Part shown: in pieces, positions 26,153 to 36,082 of the stretch
Layout of the letters: the number at the start of each line of letters is the position of its first letter
How positions within the stretch are numbered: the first letter of the stretch is position 1
Source: CALCNS01 sp964425745
Lineage (GTDB): Bacteria; Bacillota; JAAYKD01
Length of the DNA: 64,000 nucleotides
Direction of reading: 5' to 3'
Assembly (NCBI GenBank): GCA_964425745.1
Contig: CAYRNW010000007.1
Coordinates: 1-64,000, forward strand
Made by a program: the position numbers and the translations under genes
The notes under the pieces: model-generated
Databases searched by the model: none
Told to the model about the DNA's origin: nothing
Seen by the model: only the letters and a program-made list of their open reading frames with translations

Positions 26153-26171
26153 TCCAATAAAACGGATTGTG
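26144..26171. repeat. 28-bp direct repeat, copy 2 (upstream side of mcrBC cassette)
   Basis: Identical in sequence and orientation to 21185-21212 and again three bases beyond a stop codon, here that of drmC. Recombination between the copies would remove the cassette and leave one intact promoter-operator in front of the WYL gene. Confidence 0.85.
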
Positions 26172-26174
26172 AAC

Positions 26175-26864
26175 TTATAATTTGGTAAACACCTTCTGTG
26201 CTCTCAACTGTTTAAACAGCTCTTCAACATTACTTGCTTTTTTATGAGAATTTATTAACACACCCATTTCAATATTTCCTTCTAATCCATGATAGGAAAG
26301 GTTTGAAGACGAAATAAAAGTTTTATGACCATCAACCACTAATATTTTGGCATGAAGTGCGGCCATTTTATCCGATCCTTTATTATAGTCGTAAATATTC
26401 AAAAATCTCCCTTTGTATATCTCCAATTTATCAAGCTGTTCCTGTTTACTGGCAAAATCATTAACATATAAATTGATGTACACACCTTTACGGCTTTTAT
26501 CCAAGAGCATTTCTAAAAGCTCAGAAAAATATTCGGATATTGAATAACCTGTTAAGGTGATACTTTTCTGTGCACTACTTATGAGATCATGCACTACTAT
26601 GCTCGTCTTGAGTGCCTTCAATTTGAAACTATTCGGCGCAGTAATAACTAATTCCACTTTTTCTTGAACTTTGTAATTATATAAGCTTATGGCCATCTGA
26701 ATTACAGTGTATATTTCTTCTTCTGTTAAAGATGGAAACTTCTCTCTAATTGAAGAATATGATTTCTTAAAAACTTGAATATCTATGTTTTCTGCGCCAA
26801 ACCTCTCAATCTCAGCCACTAAGGTTTCAACAATTATAGCTATTCCTATATTTCCATCCCGCAT
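26175..26864 (-). CDS. drmC: DISARM protein DrmC (phospholipase D-like)
   Basis: 229 residues. The single PLD motif is HAKILVVDGHKTFISSSNLS (HxK at about 168-170, with the Asp and following Ser/Asn), and the end NIEMGVLI is also typical. PLD-fold proteins act as nucleases or phosphodiesterases; DrmC is part of the DISARM core, though reported as dispensable in one studied system. The gene overlaps drmB by 19 bases and closes the operon. Confidence 0.85.
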   Translation of the reverse strand: MRDGNIGIAIIVETLVAEIERFGAENIDIQVFKKSYSSIREKFPSLTEEEIYTVIQMAISLYNYKVQEKVELVITAPNSFKLKALKTSIVVHDLISSAQKSITLTGYSISEYFSELLEMLLDKSRKGVYINLYVNDFASKQEQLDKLEIYKGRFLNIYDYNKGSDKMAALHAKILVVDGHKTFISSSNLSYHGLEGNIEMGVLINSHKKASNVEELFKQLRAQKVFTKL

Positions 26865-28612
26865 AATTCTTTCACCAACTCCCTAAAGTAGGCACTCTCT
26901 TCTTTTGATGGCAAAGGTATAACAAGCGAACGGTCAAGTAATCTATTACCACTTTCGCATGCGGTCTCTGCTATCATCACACAAGAATGACAAGCTACTC
27001 CATTAAGGTCATCAGCAGAAGGCTCACTCATCATACACTCTGGGTCAGTCGTGCAAAGCATTGCATTCTCAAGAGCTTGTTTTAATACAATGATTAATTT
27101 ATTCATTTCTCCAATTTCCACAAGTCCGCCCAAGGAACCTTCTTTATCAGAACTACCGGTGTATAGCAGAATTCCACACATATTCTCACTACTATAGATT
27201 CTCTCTTTTATGGCTGATGAAGAATATCCGGATTGCATTGCCATTTCTTTTATCATTAAGTGAGCAAATGTATGCAGCAGAACATACTCTGCATTTCTCT
27301 CTTTATATTTTGTCCAACCTCTCGAGCTGCAAAACTCGTTATAAAACTTCTTGTATTGATCTGATAACTGTCCCGTTCTCAATACCGTATTCCATTTTGC
27401 AACCGTTTCTTTATTAAACTCTATAAAGATACCTTCCCCATTGATTTCAACTCCTGGTAGCCACGATTCACCTGTTTTATTTTTTGTTAGATATACTATG
27501 TTTTTCGCATCTTCAACTTCTGGTTCTGGGGAATCCATTCTCATAAAACCAAGCAATACCATTACTTCTCTTAATCTATGGATCTTAATTACTCTGGAAA
27601 AATATTTGCTTAAATATGCAGGAATTAGCTCTTCTTCTGCTTTAAAATATTTTACATCCGTCTGATAAAGTAAATCATTATGATGTGTTATAGCTGCATA
27701 TTCCATTTCTTTTATTTCGATAAACTCTTTAACCTTTTCATCTCGTCTTTTAACTGCTTCAACAAATTCATCTTTCGAGCAAATTGTCGTAAAGTGCTTC
27801 TCATATATTTTTATAATGGCCTCTTCACCAATGTACTCCCTTAAATTCAAAATATCCCTATAGTGTTCATCTATCATAGAGTTTAACGGGTTAATCCAAG
27901 GCGGTATGGATATTGCACTTCTTATGACAGGAAAATATACATTAGAAGCTCCTCTTTGCGAGGGAATGACCGCTTTATCACATTTAGAATAGGTTCCATT
28001 TGTCTTCTTTGCCATTCTTGGATTATGCGGATGTCTTCCACTGCATATCAGCCCTGCAAAATTCTCTGACTGCGTTGAACCACTCATCGTTCTTGAAGCA
28101 CCACATTCACATTTAACAATTATTTCAGCTAGAGATGAGGTATTACCTGTCGATACCAGCTTCAAATCCTTTTTACATGTAGTATCGCCATGATGAACCC
28201 ACCAACGCCAAGGGAAATCATCTAGATGTCCATCAACACAGGACATAATAAACCTTGCTGGATAAGCTTTGAACCCACAAATAGGGCATGTTGGACCGTT
28301 TTGCAAATACTTGTCCACATCAAAATTTTCACTAATATCGAATAGATGATTACATGTACTTTTCTTGCATATATGATAGTTCGGGAATGAAACTACTGGT
28401 ATGTCTCCTTGCCAAGAAGTTTTAGGAGTTTTGAAATTATCAACTCCTAAATAAGATGCTAGCCTTGCATCATATATGGTTTTCCCATATTTATCCCAAT
28501 AATTAATATCTAACACTGTTACCGAGTCTTCCACTACATCAAGTATCGCTCCAGGGCCAAAGGTTGTTATTAATTGGTTTGGCCTTAGTTCTCCCAGTTT
28601 ATTTATTTTCAT
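26846..28612 (-). CDS. drmB: DISARM protein DrmB (DUF1998)
   Basis: 588 residues. GELRPNQLITTFGPGAILDV at the N-terminus is the DrmB hallmark, and the C-terminal DUF1998 zinc cluster is visible (CTTDPECMM, CHSCVMIAETAC near 535-550, LDRSLV). Further Cys pairs (CPICG, CECGAS) suggest zinc knuckles in the N-terminal half. In studied DISARM systems DrmA and DrmB form a complex that engages free 5' DNA ends of incoming DNA. It starts one base after the drmA stop. Confidence 0.88.
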   Translation of the reverse strand: MKINKLGELRPNQLITTFGPGAILDVVEDSVTVLDINYWDKYGKTIYDARLASYLGVDNFKTPKTSWQGDIPVVSFPNYHICKKSTCNHLFDISENFDVDKYLQNGPTCPICGFKAYPARFIMSCVDGHLDDFPWRWWVHHGDTTCKKDLKLVSTGNTSSLAEIIVKCECGASRTMSGSTQSENFAGLICSGRHPHNPRMAKKTNGTYSKCDKAVIPSQRGASNVYFPVIRSAISIPPWINPLNSMIDEHYRDILNLREYIGEEAIIKIYEKHFTTICSKDEFVEAVKRRDEKVKEFIEIKEMEYAAITHHNDLLYQTDVKYFKAEEELIPAYLSKYFSRVIKIHRLREVMVLLGFMRMDSPEPEVEDAKNIVYLTKNKTGESWLPGVEINGEGIFIEFNKETVAKWNTVLRTGQLSDQYKKFYNEFCSSRGWTKYKERNAEYVLLHTFAHLMIKEMAMQSGYSSSAIKERIYSSENMCGILLYTGSSDKEGSLGGLVEIGEMNKLIIVLKQALENAMLCTTDPECMMSEPSADDLNGVACHSCVMIAETACESGNRLLDRSLVIPLPSKEESAYFRELVKELCGMEI

Positions 28613-28613
28613 C

Positions 28614-31600
28614 CTATTGCGCCCCCTCCGTGTAATAATATAGTGAAGATGTACTTTCTACCTCTCTCATTGAGTTAAGTGTCGGTTTTTCTTTTGGTGT
28701 ACAATATTCATTGTAAAAATTGAGAAGTCTATTGAAGTTTTCCGTGTTTTTAACATAGTAAAATAGTCTTTTGTCACTATTACAAAGATGCTTCCATTCA
28801 TCAATGAAAATATCCATTTCTCTGAGAGTATCATCATTTGCTTTTGATGCAACAACAGCCCCTCTTTGCAAAATGATATCTTTTGCCTCCTGAATTACTT
28901 CATCAGCAGCTTCATTGATTCTTCCCGCTCCTTCATTGATTGCCAGTTCCCCGTTTTTCAATCTCAAAAGCGATACCAGTAAAGCATGTAATACCCTATC
29001 TCTTGCTCGTGCCGAGAAAGGCGTAGCAGTAGTTCCTTCCACATAACGATACATATGAGAATGGAATCCCATGAAATTTTCATAATGCGATAAGTCTCTT
29101 GGTCGATAAGGATTATAGATCGTCACAACAAGTCCAGGATACTTTCTTCCAATACGGCTTGTTGCCTGAATGTATTCAGAATTTTGCTTAGGCTGTCCGG
29201 TCACTGACATCAATCCTAAACGATCGACGTCCATTCCAACAGCAATCATGTTTGTTGCAATTGCGACATCTAAACATTCCTTATTATCTGATTCAATTGT
29301 CAATTTTTCAAGTAACTCAGCTATTTGATAAGAAGACACACGAGATGTTATCTCTTTCGTTCTGTTCAAGTATCTAATTGAACCATATCCATATTTTTTT
29401 ACAATTCGTTTTATACGGGCAGGGATGTCATCCTGCAACAGTCTAACTGTACCGCCAAGCTCTCTGATACTGTTGAAATAACCAATTAGAGTATAATATG
29501 GGTCAACGTATTCTTTGAACTCTTCGATTTTTGAAAGTTCTAGTGCTTGTTGCAACAAAACTGCATAAACTCTTAAAATTGTTGTCTTCATAGACTTCCC
29601 AGTAGCACAAATACCACAGTACTTTCTAAAAGGCTTATTTTGAAGAGAGATTTCCTTGATAAAATAACTATCGCTGATATCAAAACCACTGGGTGGGAAT
29701 TGTGAAAAATTATCCCTGCCATATAAGCATCTAATTTGAGCATCTGCGTTTTTAATTGTTGCTGTAGATACAATATATTTGGGGAGAATTTTCCTGCCAT
29801 CTCTTTCAATGGCACACATATCCTCGACAACAGTTTCATATGCACCATAAATTGTACCAAGTGGTCCGGTAATCAAATGCAACTCATCCTGAACAATTAA
29901 TTCTGGGGGGTAGAACATTTTTGTCTCAATTGTTTGCGAAGCTGCCAATGATTTTGATTTGTTATGCCTGTTTGGATGCTCTTCACCAACCGCAATATAA
30001 CCATGACGTTCACAATACCTGTCTGTTTTACCAAACAACAATCCCATTTTCTCATCCCAAGGCAATCTTGCAAATTTATCAACAGTAGATATTATTACGG
30101 TTGGGCACTTCCTGTATATTTCTTCGTCCACTAAATATACCGGAATACTCACACCATTAAATTTGTAGAAATGACACTTAGAATCAGGACAATGGATTTT
30201 TACTTCGCATTTGTCCGTATCAATTTCATAATTCTCTTTTTTAATGGCTGTACCACACATTGGGCAGACAATTACCTGTTTTGTGAGTTTATTAATTGCT
30301 TGAGGACCTTTTTCAGCATCATCAAGTTCTTTAAAATTATTAGGAGTAACCCCACTACCAACCCAGAATCCTATAGAAATCCTTTGTTTTCCATATAAGT
30401 CTGGGTTTTTACTACGGATAATTTCAGCTGCGCAAATCATTTTCGTCAATCTATCACGCTGTTGCGTAGTTAATAGACGTAATGTGTATCTTAAAAATAC
30501 AGTTACACCACCATCTTTTTCATATTCTGTTTCCTTCGAAGCCGTCAATCTTCGGTATCCTATAACAAATGCAATAAGTCCTAAATACGCCTCAGTCTTA
30601 CCACCACCTGTAGGAAAATACAATAGATCAACATTATCTCTATATGTATCCTTAAGGTTAGCGCAGCTTGCAATATTTAATAAGATAAACGCTATTTGAA
30701 ACGGTCTCCAAGTGCTGTGATCTTCCTTATTAAAATCGCCAAGACTACAATCTATACCCTTTCCATATTTATTAGCAAACTGAGCGATACTTCTTTGCAA
30801 ATACATGGCTTGATTCATAAAACAAAATGCTCTGAAAACATCTTCATTATTTTCTAAAAGACTTATTCCTTGTGAAATTCTATCCGATGCTTTCCTGCAC
30901 TCATTTATGATGCTATTCCCCTTGGATAAAAAAGAAGAATCCTTCATTTTGTCGCTCTTGCCCAAATCATTTATCCATTCTTCGTACTCATCTTTTAACG
31001 CTTTCAATCTACTAATGGTCTCAACTTTGTTATTTGGTCGAGACATAAATCTCATTGAAAAATAATTCCCGCCGAAGTTCTTCAACTCCGGACTTACAGC
31101 ATTTATCTCGTGAGAAGGGATAAACTCCGACCTTATCTCACAAGCATTTCCATTGTCCTTGCAAACCCAGCTTGCTGCACAGCCATGACCTCTGGAATAA
31201 ATAGGACGCTTTTCATAATAGAACTCATCAGCAATTTCTTTCTCACGACATTTATGCTCAGGCAAGAAAATGGAACTACCATCGATAGATTTTACAACTA
31301 ATTCCGTCTGAAACATTACATTTTCGAAATCTCTATCTTGCCCAGTTTGTTTGCCATTATATAGATAAACTGAAACCAGCTTGTGTTTATTATTCAATTT
31401 GAATTGAATGATACGTATTTTTATAGCCGGATCAGATACCAATGGGACGTCATGGGCTTTATCAAAACCGCGCAAATCAACAGAAATAGATTCAACTTTT
31501 TGTTCACGGATATAAACGGTTTTTTTACTTTTTTTCTTACCGCTTTCAACATCCTCTTCCAGCTCAATCTTATCTTTGGAGTATTCTCCCCATCTGGCCA

Positions 31601-31922
31601 CAACTTCAAAGTGATTCAGTTCTTCCGACACATAGAAACTTAAGCCTACAGAAGATTGTTGCTTGAATTTTGAAACAACCTTATCTTCGTAGTCTTCTTC
31701 TAATGTATCTCTCTCGTCTTCTATCGTATCACTTACAAAATCATTATTTTCAAGCTCAGCTTCACTTGATGCTTGACTCTTCAGTGGATATAGCATACCT
31801 GTGATATAAGTACTCAAAGGTGATTCATCAAGCATTTCCTCGACTTCAAGAGGCCCAATCAAATCAGTATTTAAGGCTTCTATTATCTTCTCACGAACTT
31901 TCGCATAAACATGATCACTCAT
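28614..31922 (-). CDS. drmA: DISARM helicase DrmA
   Basis: 1102 residues. The N-terminus DLIGPLEVEEMLDESPLSTY with ITGMLYP is characteristic of DrmA. The SF2 helicase motifs are PTGGGKT near residue 437, DELH near 678 and QATSRIGR near 919, with a long insertion between motifs I and II containing two CxxC pairs (CPMCGTA, CPDSKC). DrmA translocates on DNA and, with DrmB, is the core of DISARM interference. It overlaps the Res gene by eight bases. Confidence 0.88.
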   Translation of the reverse strand: MSDHVYAKVREKIIEALNTDLIGPLEVEEMLDESPLSTYITGMLYPLKSQASSEAELENNDFVSDTIEDERDTLEEDYEDKVVSKFKQQSSVGLSFYVSEELNHFEVVARWGEYSKDKIELEEDVESGKKKSKKTVYIREQKVESISVDLRGFDKAHDVPLVSDPAIKIRIIQFKLNNKHKLVSVYLYNGKQTGQDRDFENVMFQTELVVKSIDGSSIFLPEHKCREKEIADEFYYEKRPIYSRGHGCAASWVCKDNGNACEIRSEFIPSHEINAVSPELKNFGGNYFSMRFMSRPNNKVETISRLKALKDEYEEWINDLGKSDKMKDSSFLSKGNSIINECRKASDRISQGISLLENNEDVFRAFCFMNQAMYLQRSIAQFANKYGKGIDCSLGDFNKEDHSTWRPFQIAFILLNIASCANLKDTYRDNVDLLYFPTGGGKTEAYLGLIAFVIGYRRLTASKETEYEKDGGVTVFLRYTLRLLTTQQRDRLTKMICAAEIIRSKNPDLYGKQRISIGFWVGSGVTPNNFKELDDAEKGPQAINKLTKQVIVCPMCGTAIKKENYEIDTDKCEVKIHCPDSKCHFYKFNGVSIPVYLVDEEIYRKCPTVIISTVDKFARLPWDEKMGLLFGKTDRYCERHGYIAVGEEHPNRHNKSKSLAASQTIETKMFYPPELIVQDELHLITGPLGTIYGAYETVVEDMCAIERDGRKILPKYIVSTATIKNADAQIRCLYGRDNFSQFPPSGFDISDSYFIKEISLQNKPFRKYCGICATGKSMKTTILRVYAVLLQQALELSKIEEFKEYVDPYYTLIGYFNSIRELGGTVRLLQDDIPARIKRIVKKYGYGSIRYLNRTKEITSRVSSYQIAELLEKLTIESDNKECLDVAIATNMIAVGMDVDRLGLMSVTGQPKQNSEYIQATSRIGRKYPGLVVTIYNPYRPRDLSHYENFMGFHSHMYRYVEGTTATPFSARARDRVLHALLVSLLRLKNGELAINEGAGRINEAADEVIQEAKDIILQRGAVVASKANDDTLREMDIFIDEWKHLCNSDKRLFYYVKNTENFNRLLNFYNEYCTPKEKPTLNSMREVESTSSLYYYTEGAQ

Positions 31923-34569
31923 TTACTATGCCCTCCATGTTCTCGCTCATCCCCATGGTGTATTTAAAAGTATTGCCAATAGCGATATTTTGTCCTGCAA
32001 TTAGCCTGAATTTCCATTCTTTTTTGTCAGCATCGACTCCTGCAGCACATTCACACCACTTTATTGCAGCTTTAGCCTTATCAATTACATCTTCATCCTT
32101 GGTCATATTACTTGCTTTTACTTCTACCAGGTACTTGGTATTTGCTGTTTCAACAATAAAGTCCGGATTATATTGATGCCCTGCCTTATAGAATAAACCC
32201 AATTGATTAAGTGGGGGTTTGATCCAACGTACCACATCTGGATCATCTTCTAATATAACTGCCAATCTTCTCTCATCATCACTATCAAACCCATTTTCAG
32301 GATAGTATGACTTCTTATATCCAGTAAATAAATACTGTCTAATATTCTTCTTGTCAGCTATTTCTTTTTTGTAATCAACTTTACCGTCCGGCTTTACATT
32401 CTTTACGAACTTTCCAAACAGAATCAAGTCCTTTTCAACATTATATATGAACTCGGTATGCTCCTCTTTCGCGGCATAAACTTGGTCACTTATATCTTTA
32501 ATTATTGCCGCTGCATATCTTCTAACTATTTTTTTCTTATCTTCAAAGTTTCCCTCAATCAGATTGAGGTATTGTTCGACAACATCGATAATATAATCAG
32601 CATCATTTGAGTCGAATTCATCAATTGAATCCAATAACATACACGCCAATTCATTAACCGGGTCTTCCGTCTCAAGAGCAACAGCTTCTATTGACATCAA
32701 CAACTTTTCGTTAATGACATCATATCTTTCGATATATGAAGCCGCTGTGTCAAAATCTACAATATTTCTTTTGATGGTAACCGGTTTAAAAGTGATAGTA
32801 GAACTATAGCCGATGCTAATCCTTGGAACACTTACAGCTCGTTGTGCAACCTTTTTTATTTTTTCTATAAATTCTTCCTTTTTCATAATAGGCGTTTTAG
32901 CCTTTGGCTTCTGTTCTTTTGACTCGTCAACCTTATAAACAGCGGGTTCTTCAGCAACTTTCTGAGTGAATACCTCAAGATCAAACAATGACATCTGGTC
33001 AACCGATTTATCATCTTTAACTGGTTTCATCTCTTTCGCAAAAGCTTTTAGATAGCCCTTATACAGCTCTTCTTGTACCTTCAAATCATTAATATCTTGG
33101 AAAGATTTTATGGCTGTAGCCTCAACTGTTTGTTGAAAAAGTGCCATCTGTCCATCGTTAAACTCAGCAACTACATCCACTGCTTTTGTCTGAGGCACAT
33201 CATTCTCGTCCAAGTTTCTTGTTTTGAAAATCGGATTGGATTTTACATCATCAATCAGTTCTCTGTAGTGATCGTGCGCAACAATATCTAAAGTATCAAG
33301 TTCATCTTGCCCGGTAATTTGTCCAAACGGCAAACGGAGTCCACGACCTATCGTTTGTAAAGCCAAGATTTCACTCTTCGCAGCATTTAGCGGAACAATC
33401 GTAAAGAGATTATTGACGTCCCATCCCTCTTTAAGCTTGTATACGTGCAAAACTATTTCTATAGCATTGGTGTTTTCTTCTATTGTGAGTAGTTTTCTGA
33501 TATTTTCATCTGATTCAACACTGGTAGTCCCTGAATGTATCTCAACAACCTTACCTTTATACCTGCCTTCAAAAAACTCGTCAGAATCTATTTTTTCTCT
33601 AACTGCTTTTGCATGGTTAGTATCCTTACAAGAAATAAGAACAATTGGTTTAACCTGTGGTAGATTGTTTTCTGTGCAATACTTATAAACCACCGTTTTA
33701 CGCTGTTCATGAAGCTTTATACCATCTTTTATTTTCATTTCCTCAATATCTTCATCACTAAATCCAGCAGTATTAGTTCTTCCCATGACAACCGGAATCT
33801 TGAGATACTTTCCTGCACCCTTGGCCAAATCAAAACTGTATATGATATTTCTATTCTCCGGCTTCGGCGTAGCTGTAAATTCCAACCCAAGAATCGGGTT
33901 CAAATAATCAATAGCTTTCTTAGATGCCGGTGCATAATATCTGTGAGCTTCATCCATACAAATGACTAGATCATCGAAGCTCTTTAGTACATCTGCGAAA
34001 GAGCCGCCTAAACACTCCTTGAAATCGTGGAAATTGAACTGTACGTCCCCGCGTTGAAATATTTTGCCGATATTAAAAATGAATATTTGAATCTCTGATG
34101 TTTTCTCAACATATATTTCTTGCTGAGTAAATTTAGCAGGATAATTCAAATAGTTCTCACCATCATATACTTTCGGCCTTCCCATTTCAGCTTCAAGTCC
34201 TTTGAACATATATTTGGGATGGTGCGGCATGGTCTCTTTACGTAGTTTATCATATATTGTGTTTCCTGGCGCTAGAATGAAAAAATGTTTATAGCCCTTT
34301 GTTTTATATAGATAATATATGCATGCTCCCATCAGCCTTGTCTTGCCTATACCTGTAGCCATTTCAAAGCAAAAGGATGGAAAGTGAAAATCTTTGTCAA
34401 TCATTATATTTCGATTGCCTTCACAATTCTCATGGGCAACTTTTTCCGCCTCTTCTTTAGAGCAATTTTTATAATCCAACTTGGAGCTTATGGCATCAAG
34501 ATATGCAAGAGCTTCTAATTGTGGCTCCCTCAAACTCATAGCCCAGTTAATCTTGTTTACAATACTCAT
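31915..34569 (-). CDS. Type III-like restriction subunit Res (helicase-nuclease)
   Basis: About 884 residues from MSIVNKINW; the ATG follows GAGGGG by seven to nine bases and the methyltransferase stop by one base. Walker A ATGIGKT is near residue 70, DEAH near 204, FTATP, and QTIGRGLR gives the SF2 core. The C-terminus has a PD-(D/E)XK nuclease (NPDFIVE...YLVEVKA, about 800-817). In type III systems Res cuts when two unmethylated sites are met. Its place between mod and drmA, in one operon, is unusual and suggests that it works with the DISARM core or is an integrated second system. Confidence 0.85.
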   Translation of the reverse strand: MSIVNKINWAMSLREPQLEALAYLDAISSKLDYKNCSKEEAEKVAHENCEGNRNIMIDKDFHFPSFCFEMATGIGKTRLMGACIYYLYKTKGYKHFFILAPGNTIYDKLRKETMPHHPKYMFKGLEAEMGRPKVYDGENYLNYPAKFTQQEIYVEKTSEIQIFIFNIGKIFQRGDVQFNFHDFKECLGGSFADVLKSFDDLVICMDEAHRYYAPASKKAIDYLNPILGLEFTATPKPENRNIIYSFDLAKGAGKYLKIPVVMGRTNTAGFSDEDIEEMKIKDGIKLHEQRKTVVYKYCTENNLPQVKPIVLISCKDTNHAKAVREKIDSDEFFEGRYKGKVVEIHSGTTSVESDENIRKLLTIEENTNAIEIVLHVYKLKEGWDVNNLFTIVPLNAAKSEILALQTIGRGLRLPFGQITGQDELDTLDIVAHDHYRELIDDVKSNPIFKTRNLDENDVPQTKAVDVVAEFNDGQMALFQQTVEATAIKSFQDINDLKVQEELYKGYLKAFAKEMKPVKDDKSVDQMSLFDLEVFTQKVAEEPAVYKVDESKEQKPKAKTPIMKKEEFIEKIKKVAQRAVSVPRISIGYSSTITFKPVTIKRNIVDFDTAASYIERYDVINEKLLMSIEAVALETEDPVNELACMLLDSIDEFDSNDADYIIDVVEQYLNLIEGNFEDKKKIVRRYAAAIIKDISDQVYAAKEEHTEFIYNVEKDLILFGKFVKNVKPDGKVDYKKEIADKKNIRQYLFTGYKKSYYPENGFDSDDERRLAVILEDDPDVVRWIKPPLNQLGLFYKAGHQYNPDFIVETANTKYLVEVKASNMTKDEDVIDKAKAAIKWCECAAGVDADKKEWKFRLIAGQNIAIGNTFKYTMGMSENMEGIVNE

Positions 34570-34570
34570 C

Positions 34571-36070
34571 CTACATCCCCTCGCTTTCAAAGCTACATTT
34601 TTCTAACAAATCTTTTGGTATTTTCTTAATCTCTACGTTGTCAGGTAACATCATTTTTGATTGTTTTTTAGTGCAATATATTAGTAACGATTGATGTTTA
34701 TCCAAATTCTTTGTTATTGATATAACATAACTACTATTTACAAATTGATTTGTAACATGAATAAATCTATTTTCTGATGAAATACCGTGATATTCTCCCA
34801 CAGGCGTATACTTAAAGCCTTCTAGTTTGCAAATTGCTTCGGCCATCATATCAAAAGTGTACACAGGATTAATTTGATATATTGGAAGTATTGGATTCTT
34901 AATAAGAAGTGGTTCAGCAAGTTCATAGAACTTGTATCCTCCTCCACCTTCCCAGCCTACCGATTTAGATATTCCACCTTGTTCACCATTAATTACAGCA
35001 TTAATCCTTGGTATGACATGGGTATAGCAATGTTCTCCCAGTTCAATTCCAATCCATTTTCTTTTCATTTTATGAGCAACAGCAACTGTTGTTCCACTTC
35101 CTAGAAAACTATCTAAAACAATATCATTTTCTTCTGTGGCAAGGGAAATAATGCGTTCAATTAATCTCTCTGGCTTTGGTGTATCGAAACTTTGTTCTTT
35201 ATTAAATAATTTTTGTATTTCCTTTGTTGCTTCTGTCGCTGTTCCAACATCATCCCACAAAGTACCAATTGTTATTCCTTTTGCTTCTGATAAGAATCTT
35301 TTTTGTTGTGGTTTTGCATTACCATTTTTTCCAAACACAATTTTATTATCACTGAGTAATTTTAGATACTCCTGCTGAGTTGTTCTCCAATGCCTACCCT
35401 GTGGTGGATAATAGATAACTTTTGTATTCGGATTTTCTATTGGATAACTCAAGTTCGCCCTAATTTGTGGTGCATCAAAAGGATCTGCAACCCAGGGGCC
35501 TCTAGGGTCATTATCTGGATTCGAAAATTTCTCTGAATCTACTGACATTTTATTTATTACAACTCTTGTCTTATCCTTAGCATACACAAATATGTAATTA
35601 TGAGATAAGCTAATTAATGTATCATTTTGCTTTGATTTTCTAGAGTTCCAGATAATAGTTGCAACAAAGTTGCCCTCTCCGAATATCTCATCAGCCAATA
35701 ACTTGAATCTAAACGCCTCATTATCATCCAAAGTAATCCATATACTACCATCATCGCTTAACAAATTATATAATATCTCCATCCTTGGTTTCATCATACA
35801 TAGCCATTCAGAATGCTCTAGTCCATCTTCATAATGCTCAAAAGCAGAACCCGTATTATATGGAGGGTCTATATAAACACACTTAATTTTGCCAGCAAAG
35901 TCTTGCTCCAAAGCTTTTAGTGCAATCAAATTATCTCCATGAATTAACATGTTCTCAGTATTTGGATCGCCATAAGACTTGCTTTTATCTTCCACTAGTA
36001 TTCTAGGTTCAACTTTCTTTTCATCATATTTCCCAACCCAAGTTAATTCTAATTTCCCTTGTTTCTTCAT
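34571..36070 (-). CDS. Type III-like DNA methyltransferase Mod (N6-adenine or N4-cytosine)
   Basis: 499 residues. The beta-class order is clear: catalytic motif IV DPPYNTG at residues 68-74, then LLSDDGSIWITLDDNE, and the AdoMet-binding motif DSFLGSGTT near 317-325, with WIGIELGE after it. The variable middle would be the target recognition part. In class 1 DISARM the adenine methylase is of another family (DrmMI), so this gene is a replacement or addition. It has an AGGAGG ribosome binding site 12 bases after the SNF2 gene and directly precedes res. Confidence 0.85.
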   Translation of the reverse strand: MKKQGKLELTWVGKYDEKKVEPRILVEDKSKSYGDPNTENMLIHGDNLIALKALEQDFAGKIKCVYIDPPYNTGSAFEHYEDGLEHSEWLCMMKPRMEILYNLLSDDGSIWITLDDNEAFRFKLLADEIFGEGNFVATIIWNSRKSKQNDTLISLSHNYIFVYAKDKTRVVINKMSVDSEKFSNPDNDPRGPWVADPFDAPQIRANLSYPIENPNTKVIYYPPQGRHWRTTQQEYLKLLSDNKIVFGKNGNAKPQQKRFLSEAKGITIGTLWDDVGTATEATKEIQKLFNKEQSFDTPKPERLIERIISLATEENDIVLDSFLGSGTTVAVAHKMKRKWIGIELGEHCYTHVIPRINAVINGEQGGISKSVGWEGGGGYKFYELAEPLLIKNPILPIYQINPVYTFDMMAEAICKLEGFKYTPVGEYHGISSENRFIHVTNQFVNSSYVISITKNLDKHQSLLIYCTKKQSKMMLPDNVEIKKIPKDLLEKCSFESEGM

Positions 36071-36082
36071 CTACTCTTCCTC

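Noticed and set aside
21185..26171. 28-bp repeats as insertion-sequence target duplications or att sites
   Set aside because: They are longer than typical target duplications, contain promoter and operator elements, and no transposase or integrase lies between them.
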